NCBI RefSeq assembly: GCF_002878395.1
Contig: NC_061116.1
Coordinates: forward strand, 118,594,427-118,658,426
DNA: 64,000 nucleotides
Reading direction: 5' to 3'
DNA from: Capsicum annuum
Lineage: Eukaryota > Streptophyta > Magnoliopsida > Solanales > Solanaceae
Positions 10,832 to 22,945 of the stretch are shown piece by piece. Each line of letters begins with the position of its first letter. Position 1 is the stretch's first letter. The notes beneath the pieces are model-generated. The model did no database searches. It saw only the letters and a list, made by a program, of their open reading frames with translations, and was not told the DNA's origin. Both the position numbers and the translations under genes were made by a program.

Positions 10832-12909
10832 AAAGAGGAGATTATAACCATAACTCTAAAGCAGTCAAAGGCTACTTCTGACAACTTTTAAGAAGATTCA
10901 AGAATTGATTTTAAAGTTTTAAGCTAGGATTTGAATTCCGCGATGTAAATTATTTATTATAACTTTGAATATGATTATGGATAAGTACTTGGGGATACTT
11001 AATTTAAATATTTGCACTAGTCCTAAAATGGGTCTTATAATTAGGGTTCTTGAAAAAAAAGGCAAAGAAAGAATTATTAACAAAAGTGGAATTTTTTAAA
11101 TCCCTACATGTGGGACATATTTGGTATTGAATTACATAAGCGAAAAACATTAAATGATTCACTTTGAATAATTGTTAAGAAACTTGACCAACTTTGGACA
11201 TAAGTAAAAGGTATTGAAATAATTTGGTGTAGTGGAAGGTCATAATTAGTTGTATAAAGATTACACCCTTATATATTGAGTTGGTCGGGAATCACGCTTC
11301 TACCGCTAGCCAAGAAAGAACCAAAGGTATGTAAAGATAAATCCCTCTTTATTGTTAAGGTACCACCTATAGTAACTTATTTTTCCTAAAATAGACGGTA
11401 TTGTCTACTTGATATATGTGAATAAATTTATCATTTACTATACGTCTAACACATGACTAAATTACTAACGTGGCCACAATATCCATATTGCCTTTTCATT
11501 CGAAATTACTTATCTACACCCTTAATGCATTTATTTATTGGAGTCACAATATTCATGTTACTCTTGTCGAGTTAGGTATCGATAGAGTTATGCATGATTG
11601 TATTCATGTTCATTAGAAATTCTTAGAATTCATATGGTATATCTTCTCATTCTATATATTAGAATAATCGCCATAGTATAGTAGCACTAGAGTATTGAAT
11701 CACACAGCGATATAGTCATGTGATGATAAAATGATTTAGCATTTATGTAGCTCGATACTACTACAGAAATTAATTGTATAAAGAAAGAAGTACTACAATG
11801 GCTAAACAATATTTATCTTAATATACCTGCATAGCTCCATAAAACTCTACTTGATAAAAATTAATGATGGGAGGGTATTCATTGGTTTGGCCTGACATAC
11901 ATATGCAAAGTAATTTTATGCACAAAATTGAGACCAGTCCGTTATAGTGAGCCTGAAATATTATGGCGTACTCTCCCTTATGGAATCATTTGCATTTGGA
12001 GTCCACAAGAATGCCACGAATTAATTTTTCTGACTCAAGATAATATATGATACATATGACCTATGGATAGACACTCATAGTGGGCCTATGGGCGACGACG
12101 CTACATCAGACCGAGATTAGAGTTATTTGTATTGAATCATGTTCATAAGCATTTGACATAGATTGCCTTTGGTAGGCCATTATATGATTATCTATAATAA
12201 AAGTAGTCAAAATACATCACTTAGGCAAATTGTTAGGATATTCATAATGATGAATTACTCATAAATATTACATGATAAGTCAACACGGAAAATGTATAGA
12301 GCTACCATTCTATATTATATATTTGTCACTTATATGCCCATAAGGTGTAGTTTCATATAAGAACTTCTAGAGTTTGTAGTATTCAGTTGTGTACAGTTGC
12401 TCATTTTGTTACTTGATTCATTAAACATCCTTATATATCTCGATGTTATTTTATCTGCGTTACCTTCTAGTACATGCAGTATATGTGCTGACGTTCCTAA
12501 GTTAGTGGTGCTAATTTTTATTAATACAAAATCCAGTTCACAGGTGAGTAGACATCCACATTAGATTTCCTTGCCCTCCTTAGGTAGTATTTTGGTGAGT
12601 TTCATCTCTACTGGCAGCCAAGCTATGTCAAATACTTTTGGCTACATGTACGAATTGCTAGTTGGGTATGTCAGAGTCTGTCTTGAATAATTATTAGTAA
12701 TATTGCGTTGTAAATTTGTAGAGGCTTTCTAAACATTATTAGTCTCATGTTGTATATTTTTGTCAAAATAACTCTACAATATGTGTTTGTAGCTCGTGAT
12801 AAATCTTTTGCTCGTTTATTATTCTATAACTCTAGATAGGTGAAAAATTATTTGTAAAATAGATGCTAATACGGTTCCTGTTTGCCCCTACCCTTTCGGG
12901 GGTATAACA
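10832..12909 (+). repeat. Probable gypsy LTR or LTR remnant
   Basis: There is no coding sequence. The stretch has an LTR-like layout: an AT-rich lead, 'cttatatattgagttggtcggg' near 11270 as a TATA-like region, several AAGGTATGT words, and an end at CTTTCGGGGGTATAACA. The boundaries are approximate and there is no partner LTR. Confidence 0.35.
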
Positions 12910-14153
12910 ATACAACTCTTATTATTATGTCCTTATCGACAATTCCCATAGGATTTAATTTGCACAGTATTTATGATTATCCATTATGTTGTGGGTAAAT
13001 ATGATTTACGTATCTATCTATACAACCTTAAGATAATTAACTCCAAAACGTTAAAGTGAAGTTATTATAATAACCTTTTTAAACATCTAATTACCATATC
13101 ATTTTTTTTTGAAAAAAAATAAACTTGCATCTACATTACAAACCGAACGGATGTGTTCTTCGGAGATTAAATTATTTGATCATTCTTTGGCCAAAAGGTG
13201 CTTGGATGTAAACCATTACTTGTAAACTTATGTGACAAACCTCAACATGTAGAGAATTTGAAAAAAAATATGTCTTACAAAATTGGCAAGTTTTATTTTC
13301 ATGTATTTAAACTAATTCCGACACAATCATATGCTTGGACAAACTAATTTTGCAATATTTTTTACAAAGAGTATTGTATTATAAAAAATTAATTAGAACT
13401 TAAATAATTAAATTATCCTCCTTATTATCTAAATAAAAATCCTAACCCTTCAAAGAGTTGCCAATATTTCATAATCTATATAGAGGAGTATGCGTCTGTC
13501 TTCTCTTTCTTGCTTCACACCGTGCAGCTTCACACTTCTACAGTGCCCCAGCCCATAATTGAAAGAGCAAGTCATCTTCTCTTTGTGATTGAAGAAGTAA
13601 TATGACATAAAAAATTTTTGGTTGGTACAACTTTCATAATGTTTTTCTTTTTGTTCAAATTCTCCTGATTATAATCTCTCGGCTGACTCATAGATATTCA
13701 GTGGGTCTAATCTACTTGATCGTTCTATATGGTTTTTATTTTTATCCATGTATTGCTCTCCTAGTTGTGATTTGGTGTATTTAACGTAAAATGACAGACA
13801 ACAATTTTTAAATCGATTAGTGACATGTTCTTTGTTTTGCGAATAGTAGCCAAGGAAGTTTAGAGGTAATGTGATCTCTTTCTGTTTTAAATTTTGAATA
13901 GGAAAAATTGAACTCTTTAGATATCTTGTGTGAAAATTAAGCTCTCTTGTAAAAAAGTATAAAATTTAAAAAGTTTGTAAATGACTAGCAAATAATTTCT
14001 CCTAAAAATTGATGAGATATGAATATAATGAGTAGAATAAAGTAACTTGTAGAAAATTAGATTGATTATCCCTACAAATTCCTCATGTGCTCGATGAAAC
14101 TGACACAACTAATGTTTTCTGTTACAACTACTACCATTTGAAATACAATGCAA
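12910..14153. other. Unassigned AT-rich sequence with promoter-like stretch
   Basis: No open frame of note and no recognised repeat. Around 13478-13620 there is 'ctatatagaggag' followed by a CT-rich leader-like segment, described separately. The copia LTR at 14154 ends this stretch. Confidence 0.35.
13476..13602 (+). promoter_or_regulatory. TATA-like box and leader-like segment
   Basis: CTATATAGAGG near 13477-13487 is followed by a CT-rich stretch (TCTTCTCTTTCTTGC) with higher GC than its surroundings. A possible splice donor lies near AGAAG/GTAATATG at 13590-13602. It resembles a plant core promoter and 5' UTR, but no downstream coding exon is seen before the copia insertion. Confidence 0.25.
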
Positions 14154-14844
14154 TGTTGGGAAAGGAAAGGGCACAATCAAAATGTCCGACAGGGTAGCTC
14201 TTTCAATTTGATCCAAGATGACATAAGAAAATCCAAGAAAAACAAAGAATAGGAAACAAATAAATCAATCACAAACACGATAAGACAAGAATAACAAGAC
14301 ACCAAATTTACATGGAAAACCTTTCGGTGTGAAGAGTAAAAAACCACGGGACTAAACCTCCACTATAAATACCAAGAGTTACAATATTATTCTCCAAAAT
14401 TTCCACCAAATAAGGGCCAAACAACTAGAAAAAACACAACAAGATAGCACCAAAATTAGATAATAAGAACGAGCACAAACATCAAAAATGCATCTACTGT
14501 TCAGGAATGAATAACAAGAGATCCAGGCCACCAAATCCACCTCTGTCAGTTCCTAATAAAAGATTGAGTTGATAGGAACAACATTTTCAAAACTTAGCTC
14601 AATCGGACAAGAAACGAAGTGGAAATTGCAATTTGAAGTTGACAGCTATGGCTAAAATTTTTTGCGAAAAACAACTTTCTTTTTCTCTCTTTAGCTGCTG
14701 AAACCTCTCTTTGTGATGGCAAGGTAAGACTAAAATGATCTATATATATTCCCCATAGTATTGGGCCTATTGGAAAAAGTGAGTTGGTCCAAAATTGGGA
14801 TTTTTTTATCCACATAGGAAGGGACAAAGACCAATATACCAACA
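14154..14844 (-). repeat. 3' LTR of copia element
   Basis: The top strand runs from TGTTGGG at 14154 to CCAACA at 14844, giving the inverted TGTTGG/CCAACA ends typical of copia LTRs. On the minus strand a TATATATAG-type box is near 14740-14752. The LTR directly follows a purine-rich tract. The left flanking pentamer is TGCAA; its partner is lost with the 5' end. Confidence 0.8.
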
Positions 14845-14860
14845 ATTCTCCCCCTCCTAA
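14845..14860 (-). promoter_or_regulatory. Polypurine tract of copia element
   Basis: The complement reads AGGAGGGGGAGAAT and abuts the LTR start on the minus strand. Confidence 0.75.
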
Positions 14861-15119
14861 CTATGTGGAGGAGACCGTCGTCCCGATAATCATGCAACAA
14901 TCTTCAAACTTTCCTCTTGGAAAATCTTTAGTCATCATGTTGGAACCATTGTCACCCATATGAATGTTCTGAAGTTCAAGCAACTTAGAATCCAACACAT
15001 CTCGAATCTAATGGTATCTCACATCAGTGTGATTAGACAACCATGAAATATAGAATTCTTGGCAAGATGTATGGCACTTTGACTGTCGCAATAAAGCACA
15101 TACCTCTATTGAGCTATAC

Positions 15120-15310
15120 CAAGTTCCCCCAAGAGTGTCTTCATCTAAAGAAATTATTTACAAGCTTCAACAGCAACAATAAACTCAGTTTCTGTTGTAG
15201 ATAGAGAAACACATTTTTGCAACCTAGATTGCCAAGACACAGCTCCTCTTACAAAAGAAACCAAATACCCTGAAGTAGACTTACGAGTATCAACATCACC
15301 AACCATGTCT
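15120..15310 (-). pseudogene. Copia RNase H fragment
   Basis: The minus strand encodes the copia RNase H landmarks DVDTRKSTSGYLVSF, WQSRLQKCVSLSTTETEF and a following VEACK, then a stop. These are the blocks that precede the 3' end of copia pol. Premature stops after VEACK show decay. The fragment is contiguous with RT upstream at 15310-16200 and sits about 270 bases before the polypurine tract. Confidence 0.8.
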
Positions 15311-16202
15311 CAATTTTTATAACCACAAAAAATAGGCTTCCCTGTACCAAAACCGAAACTCAAACCAAAAGTGCCACAAAGATATCTCATAATCCACTTC
15401 ACAACATTCCAATATTCTATTCTCGGAATAGAAAGAAAGCCGCTAACAATACTAACAACATGAAAAATATCCAGTCTTGTACAAACTATTGCATACATAA
15501 ATCTACCAATAGCTGAAGCATAAGCAACTTTCTTCATATCTTCCTTCTCATCATCACTGGATGGTCAATGCTTCATACTCAAGTTGAAATGCATAGCTAA
15601 AGATGTACTGACAACCTTAGCCTTATCCATGTTAAACCTTTGAAGTACTTTCTAAATGTACTTCTCTTGTGATAACCACAACTTCTTGGCCTTTTTTGAC
15701 ACGGACAATCTGCATGCCAAGAATCTATCTTGCCTGTCCTAAGTCTTTTATAGAAAAAGACTTACTCAGCTCTTGCTTCAACTTTTGAATCCTGCAAGAA
15801 TTATAACCAACAATAAGCAGGTCATCAACATAAATCAACACTATAATAAAGTCACCATCAGAGAATTTTTGCAAAAAAAACACAATGGTTTGAAGTAGTT
15901 TTCTTGAAGCCCTGCTTACTCATAAAGGAACCAAACTTCCTATACCAGTGCCGAGGATTTTGTTTCAAACCATACAAGTTCTTCAATTTGCAAACATAAT
16001 TCTCTTTTCCCTTGACTTCAAAACCTTTGAGTTGCTCCACATATATTTCTTCATCTATGTTATCATGGAGAAAAATAGTTTTAACATCATTTTCCCAACT
16101 TCTAAATCTAGACTTGCAGCTCAACCTAGAACTACACGAAAGGATGACATCTTCATAATTGGAGAGAATATTTCATCAAATCGACTCGCTTTTTCTGGTT
16201 AA
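15310..16202 (-). pseudogene. Copia reverse transcriptase, broken
   Basis: The region copies element RNA to DNA in a Ty1/copia element. The minus-strand frame at 15858-16124 shows the DVK..FLH block, EEIYVEQ and NLYGLKQNPRHWY. The catalytic YVDD is present at 15821-15832 in another frame. The open frame 15310-15537 shows SAIGRFMYAIVCTRLDI and WIMRYLCGT, the RT-RNase H connection. Several frameshifts and stops separate these blocks. The nearest recognisable relatives are the Tnt1/Tork group, judged from motif wording. Confidence 0.85.
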
Positions 16203-17030
16203 ATCCCTTCACAACTAATCTAGCCTTGTATCATGGAATTGGGTTACCATCTTTATGTTTTACCCAAAAAAATCCACCAATTTTCAATGCTTTTCTATCT
16301 TTAGGAAACTTACACAAATCAAAGGTATGATTATCATCCAAATATTTAATCTAATCTTCTATAGGATCAAACTACATTTCTTTTTCTTCACTTTCCATGG
16401 CCTCATCAAGACTCTCATGTTCTCCCCCATTAGTCAAGAGTAGATACTCACTGGGAGAATAATGAGATGAAGGTATTATCTCTATAGTAGATCATCTGAG
16501 ACAACTCTCTGGAAAATCAACAACTAATTGTTGATCAACCATATCAACTTGCACTGAAGCATCAACAACACCATGCTGGTCATTCTAGACATGATCATCA
16601 TCTTCATTATCAACTTGATTTTCATTATCATGAAGATTTTCTTCAGTAGTAGTAGTTAAAGTAACTAGATCAACATCAACTAGGCTCTTACTACTTTGAG
16701 AATCATCCTTCTCAGCTTTGTCAAAATCTTCAATTGTTTGATCTTCAAAGAATATAACATCATGGCTTATAACAAGTTTCTTCCCAACTAGATCATAAAA
16801 ATGATAGACAAATGCATCTTGACCATAACCAATGAAGATACACTATCTAGTTTTAATATCTAACTTTGACCTTTCATCCTTAGGACTATGCACAAAAGCC
16901 TTTGGCCTAAAGATTCTAAGATGATCATAAGAAACATTCTTACAAGACCAAACTCTATCAAGGAAGTCACCATCCAAAGCAACATTAGTAGATAAATTTA
17001 TAACATAAACAATAGTATTAAGTGCTTCTA
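16203..17030 (-). pseudogene. Copia integrase-RT connecting region
   Basis: The minus strand near 16740-16850 reads like the integrase C-terminal tail of Tnt1-like pol: GYGQDAFVYHFYDL, then VISHDVIFFEDQ, followed by an acidic Asp/Glu/Asn-rich linker at 16580-16720. This poorly conserved spacer is normal in the family. Stops interrupt it. No separate gene is seen here. Confidence 0.65.
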
Positions 17031-17600
17031 CCTAAAAGGAATATGGCAGATTAGCATCTGAAAGCATACATCTAACCCGCTCAATTAGAATTTTGTTCAT
17101 CCTCTCTATTAAACCATTCAATAAGGAGTCTTTGGAGGAGTTTTTTGATGTCGAATATCATACTTTCTGCAATATCTATCAAAAGAACCAATATACTCAC
17201 CACGATTATCTGAGCGAATGCATTTCAATTTCTTCCCTGTCTACCTCTCAACAAAGGACTGAAAAATCTTGAACACATCAAGTACTTGATCCTTGGACTT
17301 CCAAATAAATATCCAGAGTTTGCGAGAATAATCATCAATAAAAGTCACAAAGTAATGTGAACCACCATGAGACCTTAGTTTAAAAGGACCACACAAATCA
17401 TAATGTGTCAATCCCAGTAAATCAAGCTTTCTTGAAGGCAGATAATTCTAAAGATAAACTCTTTTCATTTTACTGGCTAAGTAATGAACACACTTTTTCA
17501 ACTTTGCTTGTTTTACTCTAGAAATTAAATTTTTCTTAGACAAACTATCAATCCCTTTCTAACTTATATGACTCAACCTTCTATGTCATAACTCTGATGA
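17031..17600 (-). pseudogene. Copia integrase core fragment
   Basis: The minus strand encodes the integrase catalytic core: YFVTFIDDYSRKLWIF with the first Asp (near 17310-17350), then KKLKCIRSDNRGEYIGSF with the second Asp (near 17180-17225), where the family usually has NGG, and RHQKTPPKTP just after. The upstream zinc-binding region is near 17460-17590. Frame breaks and stops are present, so it is not functional. The element would have used it to insert its cDNA. Confidence 0.8.
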
Positions 17601-17649
17601 AATATCATTCTCTACCAATTTTATCAAGCCTCTAGAAGTAGAGCCCTAA

Positions 17650-17995
17650 AATATATACAAGTTGGACAACTTATCACCTCTATCCACAATCATCAAACCT
17701 TTAGTAAGCTTTCACTGGCTAGCAGCAAGGGTATTAACAAAACCCTCATCATCAAGGTTTTCTACAAAAATCAAATTCAAACAAACATTTGGACCATGCT
17801 TGACATTATTGAGACCTAGTTTGGAACCATTGTTACTTTCCAAACAAAAAGTGCTAATGTCAAGTAATTTAACTTTATCATTATTGCCCATTTTCATTAT
17901 CTCAAAATTACCTAGAGTATAAGAAGAAAATAATTCCTTCTTTGGCATAACATGAGAAGTAGCACTAGAATCCAGAAATCAACTAGACTCATCAC
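17650..17995 (-). pseudogene. Copia gag-pre-integrase / protease-end fragment
   Basis: The minus-strand open frame 17712-17948 (78 codons) matches the gag-pre-integrase block of copia pol: a region like VKLLDIST, GLNNVKHGPNVCLNLI, then LDDEGFVNTL. The protease active site should lie just upstream (about 17950-17990), where only a degenerate 'LDSSATSHVMPKKE'-like stretch remains. Isolated by stops on both sides. Confidence 0.7.
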
Positions 17996-18039
17996 GAACA
18001 ATATTAATGACATTCTCACCATAAGCAACTAGAAAACCA

Positions 18040-18295
18040 TCATTAGCAACAATGGCAACATGATTTTCATTATCGCCTTCTTTCCTTTATCGTATCATAT
18101 CTCTTTTATGCCTATAGAAATATTTCATGATATGACCTTTTTTGTTGTAATAGTCATATGTAACATTATTGAATTTGGACCTCGAATTTCTTCTACTTTT
18201 ATCTCTATCATTCGGACCTCTGGACTTATTTCTCCCCCACTCTTCATTAATCAAAACATCAAATTGTGAAGATGAGAAGATGAGGCCTGAGAGCT
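18040..18295 (-). pseudogene. Copia gag zinc-knuckle remnant
   Basis: The minus-strand translation is rich in Arg, Asn, Lys and Ser, then gives VTYDYYNKKGHIMKYFYRHK. This is a zinc knuckle (CX2CX4HX4C layout) in which all three Cys are lost and the His remains. It marks the C-terminus of gag. The rest of gag is missing because the element ends near 18300. Confidence 0.65.
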
Positions 18296-18299
18296 TCTT

Positions 18300-18533
18300 C
18301 CAACTAAAACAAAATTGATATATAGCTATGAAATTATTAGCTATGAGATGAAATTCATCCCTAATTATTCACCTTTTATGACAAAAAATTATATTTTGTA
18401 TCTAAATACATGAAGCAATACTTTTAGTGACGAAACACAAAATTTTGTAGCAAAGTTTTGTCCTCAAAAGTTTCCCACCAAAAAATATTTTGGTGTCATT
18501 TTATTAAGTATCATTAGTGATGAATTTTAAGTT
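18300..18533. other. Possible DNA-transposon terminal fragment
   Basis: Short inverted words recur here (for example GTGACGAAA near 18427, with related 'tttcgtc'-like and 'agctatga' repeats). They are reminiscent of subterminal repeats of plant CACTA elements. No terminal repeat CACTA was found. Confidence 0.2.
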
Positions 18534-20035
18534 TTTAATGTCCCGAGAGTACACCCTAGGTGCCATAGGGTGCTTACAGTCTCGAGGGACCACAAGCTAA
18601 CCCATGAGCTGGTACCTATTGTGACCACCGAATAATAACACCAAAATACATGTGCAGAATATCTGAATATCCCATAAGGTTTTAAATACTAAAACTTTTA
18701 TGAATCATAAATTTGGAGACATTAGTCTGAAAAAATTATCTGAAACTGATTAAAAAAAATTGGTTGTCAGTCTAAAATGTTCGACAGCCTCTGAAACTGA
18801 AGAAATATGAGTTGATGGGATAGGTCCCAACTAACTCTAACTAGCTACTGAACTAAAGGAATGAAAATAAATGTAGTATATCCTCGAAATATGAGGACTC
18901 ACCACTGCTACGGCTAAAAATATAGAAAGTCTGCGCAATCCGGGAATTGAGCATCCAAACCTATGATATGAAACATCATAGCATAAGAAAAAAGTATGCA
19001 ATCAGTACTTTAAATGTACTGGTATGCTAAATGAGGTAGGATAATATGCATGGTTTCATGTTCATGAATGATAATTGATCGAATAAATAGCATAAAATAC
19101 TGAATAGAATACATGAAATCTGTAAACACTAAAGATGCATAAAATCTATAATTACTGAGAATGCGTGACCAAGCATAAACATATTCTAAATATAATCTGT
19201 AAACTAAAATACTAAAATTTGATAACTAAATTACTAATACGTTTATGCTATGGTCAAGCAACTGAAACTGAATTACTGAGCTGATTACTGGAATGAGTGT
19301 GTGGGAGCTATCATCTAACCAACATGCCCCAATATAAGCAAATTGGGTCCAACCTATAACCCCAGTTGGAAGGATATTAGTATCGTGCCACGGGAACATT
19401 GGCTATGTGTATCCACTAATATGTTGTCCCGAAGGACTAAGGATGTCAACCCCAAACTGACGGGTGACCCCTGGAGGTAGTCAAGCCTAAAATAATAGGT
19501 GACTCCTCAAATCCTACACTGTCTTCATAGTTCTTGAGTACAGGGACTGCTACTAATGACTCTGCCTATTTGATGAGAAATGCCATCCCTACACTTTCTC
19601 GGTGCTAATCCTACTCTCAATTGCACTGACTCAGAATACTGAATTGTTCTAAGTTTAACTGGTTATGATGACTGACTGAACTGATAATGCTCATAACATA
19701 TCCTAAAACTATTCTAAAGATACTAAGACTAACTAAATGACTATGTTTTTGGCTATTCATAAACCCCAGGACATGATAGAAATAATAGCAAAATAATACT
19801 AAACTTGGAGAACATAATATGAAAGCATTCATCAAAATTTGATTCTTGTAGGAATTTCATCAAACACTTGATATTCAGAGTTCAAAATAAGCATGGAAAT
19901 AGTTTAAATCTTGTAGAAATAGCATGATTTCAACAGCAACATAACTAAGTATGATTTAAATCAATGAATAGCATTGTTCAAATGTGTGGGGTTTGATTTC
20001 AACAACAATTGCATGTAAACATGGTGTAGAATTAC
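18534..20035 (-). repeat. Gypsy LTR, left part (host of nested insertion)
   Basis: The start (TTTAATGTCCCGAG, from TGTAATGCCCC) resembles the LTR at 32469-34734, including 'gagtacaccct', 'accacaagctaac' and 'accccagttggaaggatattag'. It is cut at 20035 by the 10.4 kb element and resumes at 30455. The two parts together give about 2.4 kb. Confidence 0.75.
20031..20035. repeat. Target site duplication ATTAC, left
   Basis: ATTAC directly precedes TGTAACAACCCG at 20036 and is repeated exactly after the other LTR at 30450-30454. Confidence 0.9.
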
Positions 20036-22128
20036 TGTAACAACCCGATTCGCTGAACCGGAATGCTACACGATGTTCATGACTCCGAGGGACCACAACC
20101 TAACCCATGAATGATATCTAAAACTGTATATTGCAAATCATGATATAATAATGCAGAATACATAGAACTGTAAGGCCATAAGGTTCAACTAAATACAATT
20201 ATGTGGGTGAAAATACCCAAAACAACTCAATCTGAACATAAATCTGAAAGCCTCTAAACATCTAAATAAGGAGTTAAAGGAACATGTATCCAACTAACTC
20301 CATAAAACTAAACTGAAAAAATAAATAAATGTATCAAATCATATTGTCCTTTAATCAATAAGGACTCACTGTGTCTCTACGACTGGAATGCTACCGCTAC
20401 TGCTAGGCTGGTGTTCGTGTCTCAAAACCTATGGTGTAGCATAAAAATAAAGCACCATAGCGCAAATGCATCAGTATAACTGGAGTACTGAGTATACGAG
20501 GAAGGTAGGCTAAACATAAAGGGTTTCATGCATGATCAACACTAACTGACTATTATGAACGTGGGAGTGCAAACACACATATATAGAAACTGGGACCATG
20601 AATACATGATAGCATAACCTGTAAGCTAATACATAGTTTACTAATAACTGTCATGACTGATATTGAAACTAATAACATAGACGACTGTATCTGATAGTTT
20701 ATATATACTAAAATCTGAAGAACGCCCTAAGTTCTTTTACTGAGACTGATACTGAAACTGTGGGAAGTAGTGTTTAATCGACATACCCCATGTATGCCGT
20801 TGTGGCTAAGCTGGGGTCCAATCTCTGCCCTGACTGGAGGGGTGTCAATACTGTGCCATGGGTAAGGACAGCCTGTGAGTGACCCTTATCTGGTAGGTAC
20901 TCAATGAGAATGGTGGAGGCCCTAAACTAACAGGTTAAGATGTCTCAACCTACGTTGGCTACGTAGTTCTGGAATACAAGGATGACAACTAAGAATCGCA
21001 CCCTGAATTGGCAGGTGAGTTCCCATCCTTGGGTTCACTTGATGCTAACCTCTACTCTTATCTGGAGGGACTAGACATGAATAACTGACTGTGCATGACT
21101 TAATCTTACTGAATTCCATTGACTGGCGGAATGTTACTGATATCTGACAACTGACTAAGATCATGAGGTTTTCCTGAGTCACATGACTGACTGAAGTCTA
21201 TGGAATCATAGCTTGAGTTCGGATATCATGAAACATGACATGCCTCTAGGCACACAACTATAGTTTTCGGGTACAAGTCCCTCCAGGACTTGATGGAAGC
21301 AAACTGACGCACATGACTGACTTGATCATTAGAGTAAAGTCCATAATTTATAATATCATAAGTAGGGATCTCATGCTAAGCATGGTTATCAACAATGTAT
21401 TGCATGGAAAGGATTTCATATCACATGGAAGTACTTGAACAATCTTACTATCATGTTCATTGCATAACCATAGTGCAACACATAACAATAGCATGGAAGT
21501 TCATGTAGATTGCATGGCTATCATACATCTTGTTCATAAGTAGGATTTGCAAGTAAACACAGCATAATCTCATAAGAATAGTTCATGGGTATTCCAACAA
21601 CATTTAAAAGGAACATTAACAACATAGAAGTCATTGGAACGTAAGGGCCTATCATGAATCCTTCACTTAGTCACAATTTAGCTATATTGCATGATTTCTA
21701 GCTTCTTAGGCATTATATCAAAAAACCTTACATGCACATCTTAAGCATAGGTGAAATCATCAAATTCATACATCATGAACAACCTAATTTACATGTTTCC
21801 AACTCATATGATATCATGAAATTCAAAACAAACATATAAAGATTCCATCTTGGGAATCACCCAATATCAAAAACATGATCATCAACACCCGACAATATAA
21901 AAATCATACTTTATAATGAAAAAGAGGGTTTTTGAGATTTATGGATGAAAGGGATCCATAAATCAACTCACGCATACCTTAGAAGGAAAGATTCTTGATG
22001 ATTAACGGAGAAATTTCCTTGAAATTGGATCTTCAAGCTTAGTTATTCAACCCTAGTTGTTTTTCTCTTTTAGTGCTCTTGGATGATGAGCTTTGATATG
22101 AAAATAGGGTTGTAATATGTTTAGAAGC

Positions 22129-22135
22129 TATATAT
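22129..22135 (-). promoter_or_regulatory. TATA-like box of LTR
   Basis: TATATAT lies about 100 bases downstream, in LTR sense, of the GC-rich minisatellite. The 5' LTR equivalent near 29905 is degenerate (TGTATATTT). Confidence 0.4.
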
Positions 22136-22250
22136 TTTGTAGGGTTAAGTTTAGGGACGTGTAAGGAGTGTTAAAGGACTTAATTACCCTTAAAAAACTC
22201 AAAACGGAGTGTTTTTGACACCTGAAATTGACTTAGGTGGCGCCCAAGTG

Positions 22251-22331
22251 ATCGCGTATGCTTGGGTTGGGCGGAGCCTAACCAATCGCCTATGCTTGGG
22301 TTGGGCGGCGCCTAACCAATCGCCTATGCTT
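22251..22331. repeat. 34-bp GC-rich minisatellite in LTR
   Basis: Units lie at 22251-22284 and 22285-22318, with a partial third to 22331. Each contains GCTTGGGTTGGGCGG. Only one full unit (30029-30062) is in the other LTR. Confidence 0.85.
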
Positions 22332-22705
22332 ACTGTCTCTCATGAAAATGGGCATAACTTTTCACTCGGGTATTGGATTAAGGCAAAATTGGTACCGTTG
22401 GAAAGCTAATTTGATTCTCTACAATTTGGTAGGTCTAAATAAGCCAAAATAACACATTAACATTGACTTATACTCGTTCAAAGATGACCCTTGAAAAATC
22501 AAAAACTAAAACTTGATGGATTCAAAAACTCTTCTCTTGTATTACCTTAAGTGACTCATATGAACATGCTTAATTCATCATAAGCTATCCTATCACTAGG
22601 ATATTCATTGTAAGTCATGTAATCAAGTATGAATCATAGGATAGGAGATTTCATACGTAGGAATACTTATTCACTTCCTAGCTTAGAAATATGCGGGATA
22701 TTACA

Positions 22706-22722
22706 ATATCTCCCCCTTGGAA
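22706..22722 (-). promoter_or_regulatory. Polypurine tract
   Basis: The complement reads CCAAGGGGGAGATAT and abuts the 3' LTR. Confidence 0.85.
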
Positions 22723-22945
22723 ACATTCGTCCTCGAATGAGAATTTACTTAGAAGGGATACAAGACAATAGATCCTGAACTAAACATGAAGAACTGCAAC
22801 TTGATCTCATGACTAACATGCTAAACATACTAAACTCATACATATCTGATGCACGGACAACTGACACATGAATGCATGACTGAGTATGAAATGGTTAATA
22901 GGTACCAAGTTTGTACTGGAAACATGAACTTGAAACTGAATAAGA

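Larger units (their letters stand above)
14154..18300 (-). mobile_element. Ty1/copia element, Tnt1-like, 5'-truncated
   Basis: The minus-strand order is zinc-knuckle region, protease/gag-pre-integrase, integrase, RT, RNase H, polypurine tract and 3' LTR. The 5' LTR and most of gag are absent. The element breaks off near 18300 against unrelated sequence. All frames contain stops. Confidence 0.85.
20036..22705 (-). repeat. 3' LTR of the 20-30 kb chromovirus
   Basis: It runs from TGTAACAACCCG to GGATATTACA (top strand). By eye it is roughly nine-tenths identical to 27770-30449. It carries 2.4 copies of a 34-base GC-rich unit (22251-22331), against 1.4 copies in the 5' LTR. Confidence 0.92.

Noticed and set aside
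15948..16202. 84-codon plus-strand open frame
   Set aside because: It is antisense to the copia RT, whose minus-strand motifs are unmistakable.
18536..18540. TAATG at the left of the nested host LTR, equal to TAATG at 31382-31386
   Set aside because: On the left, TAATG belongs to the LTR start (TGTAATGCCC in relatives) and is not flanking, so it is not a target duplication.
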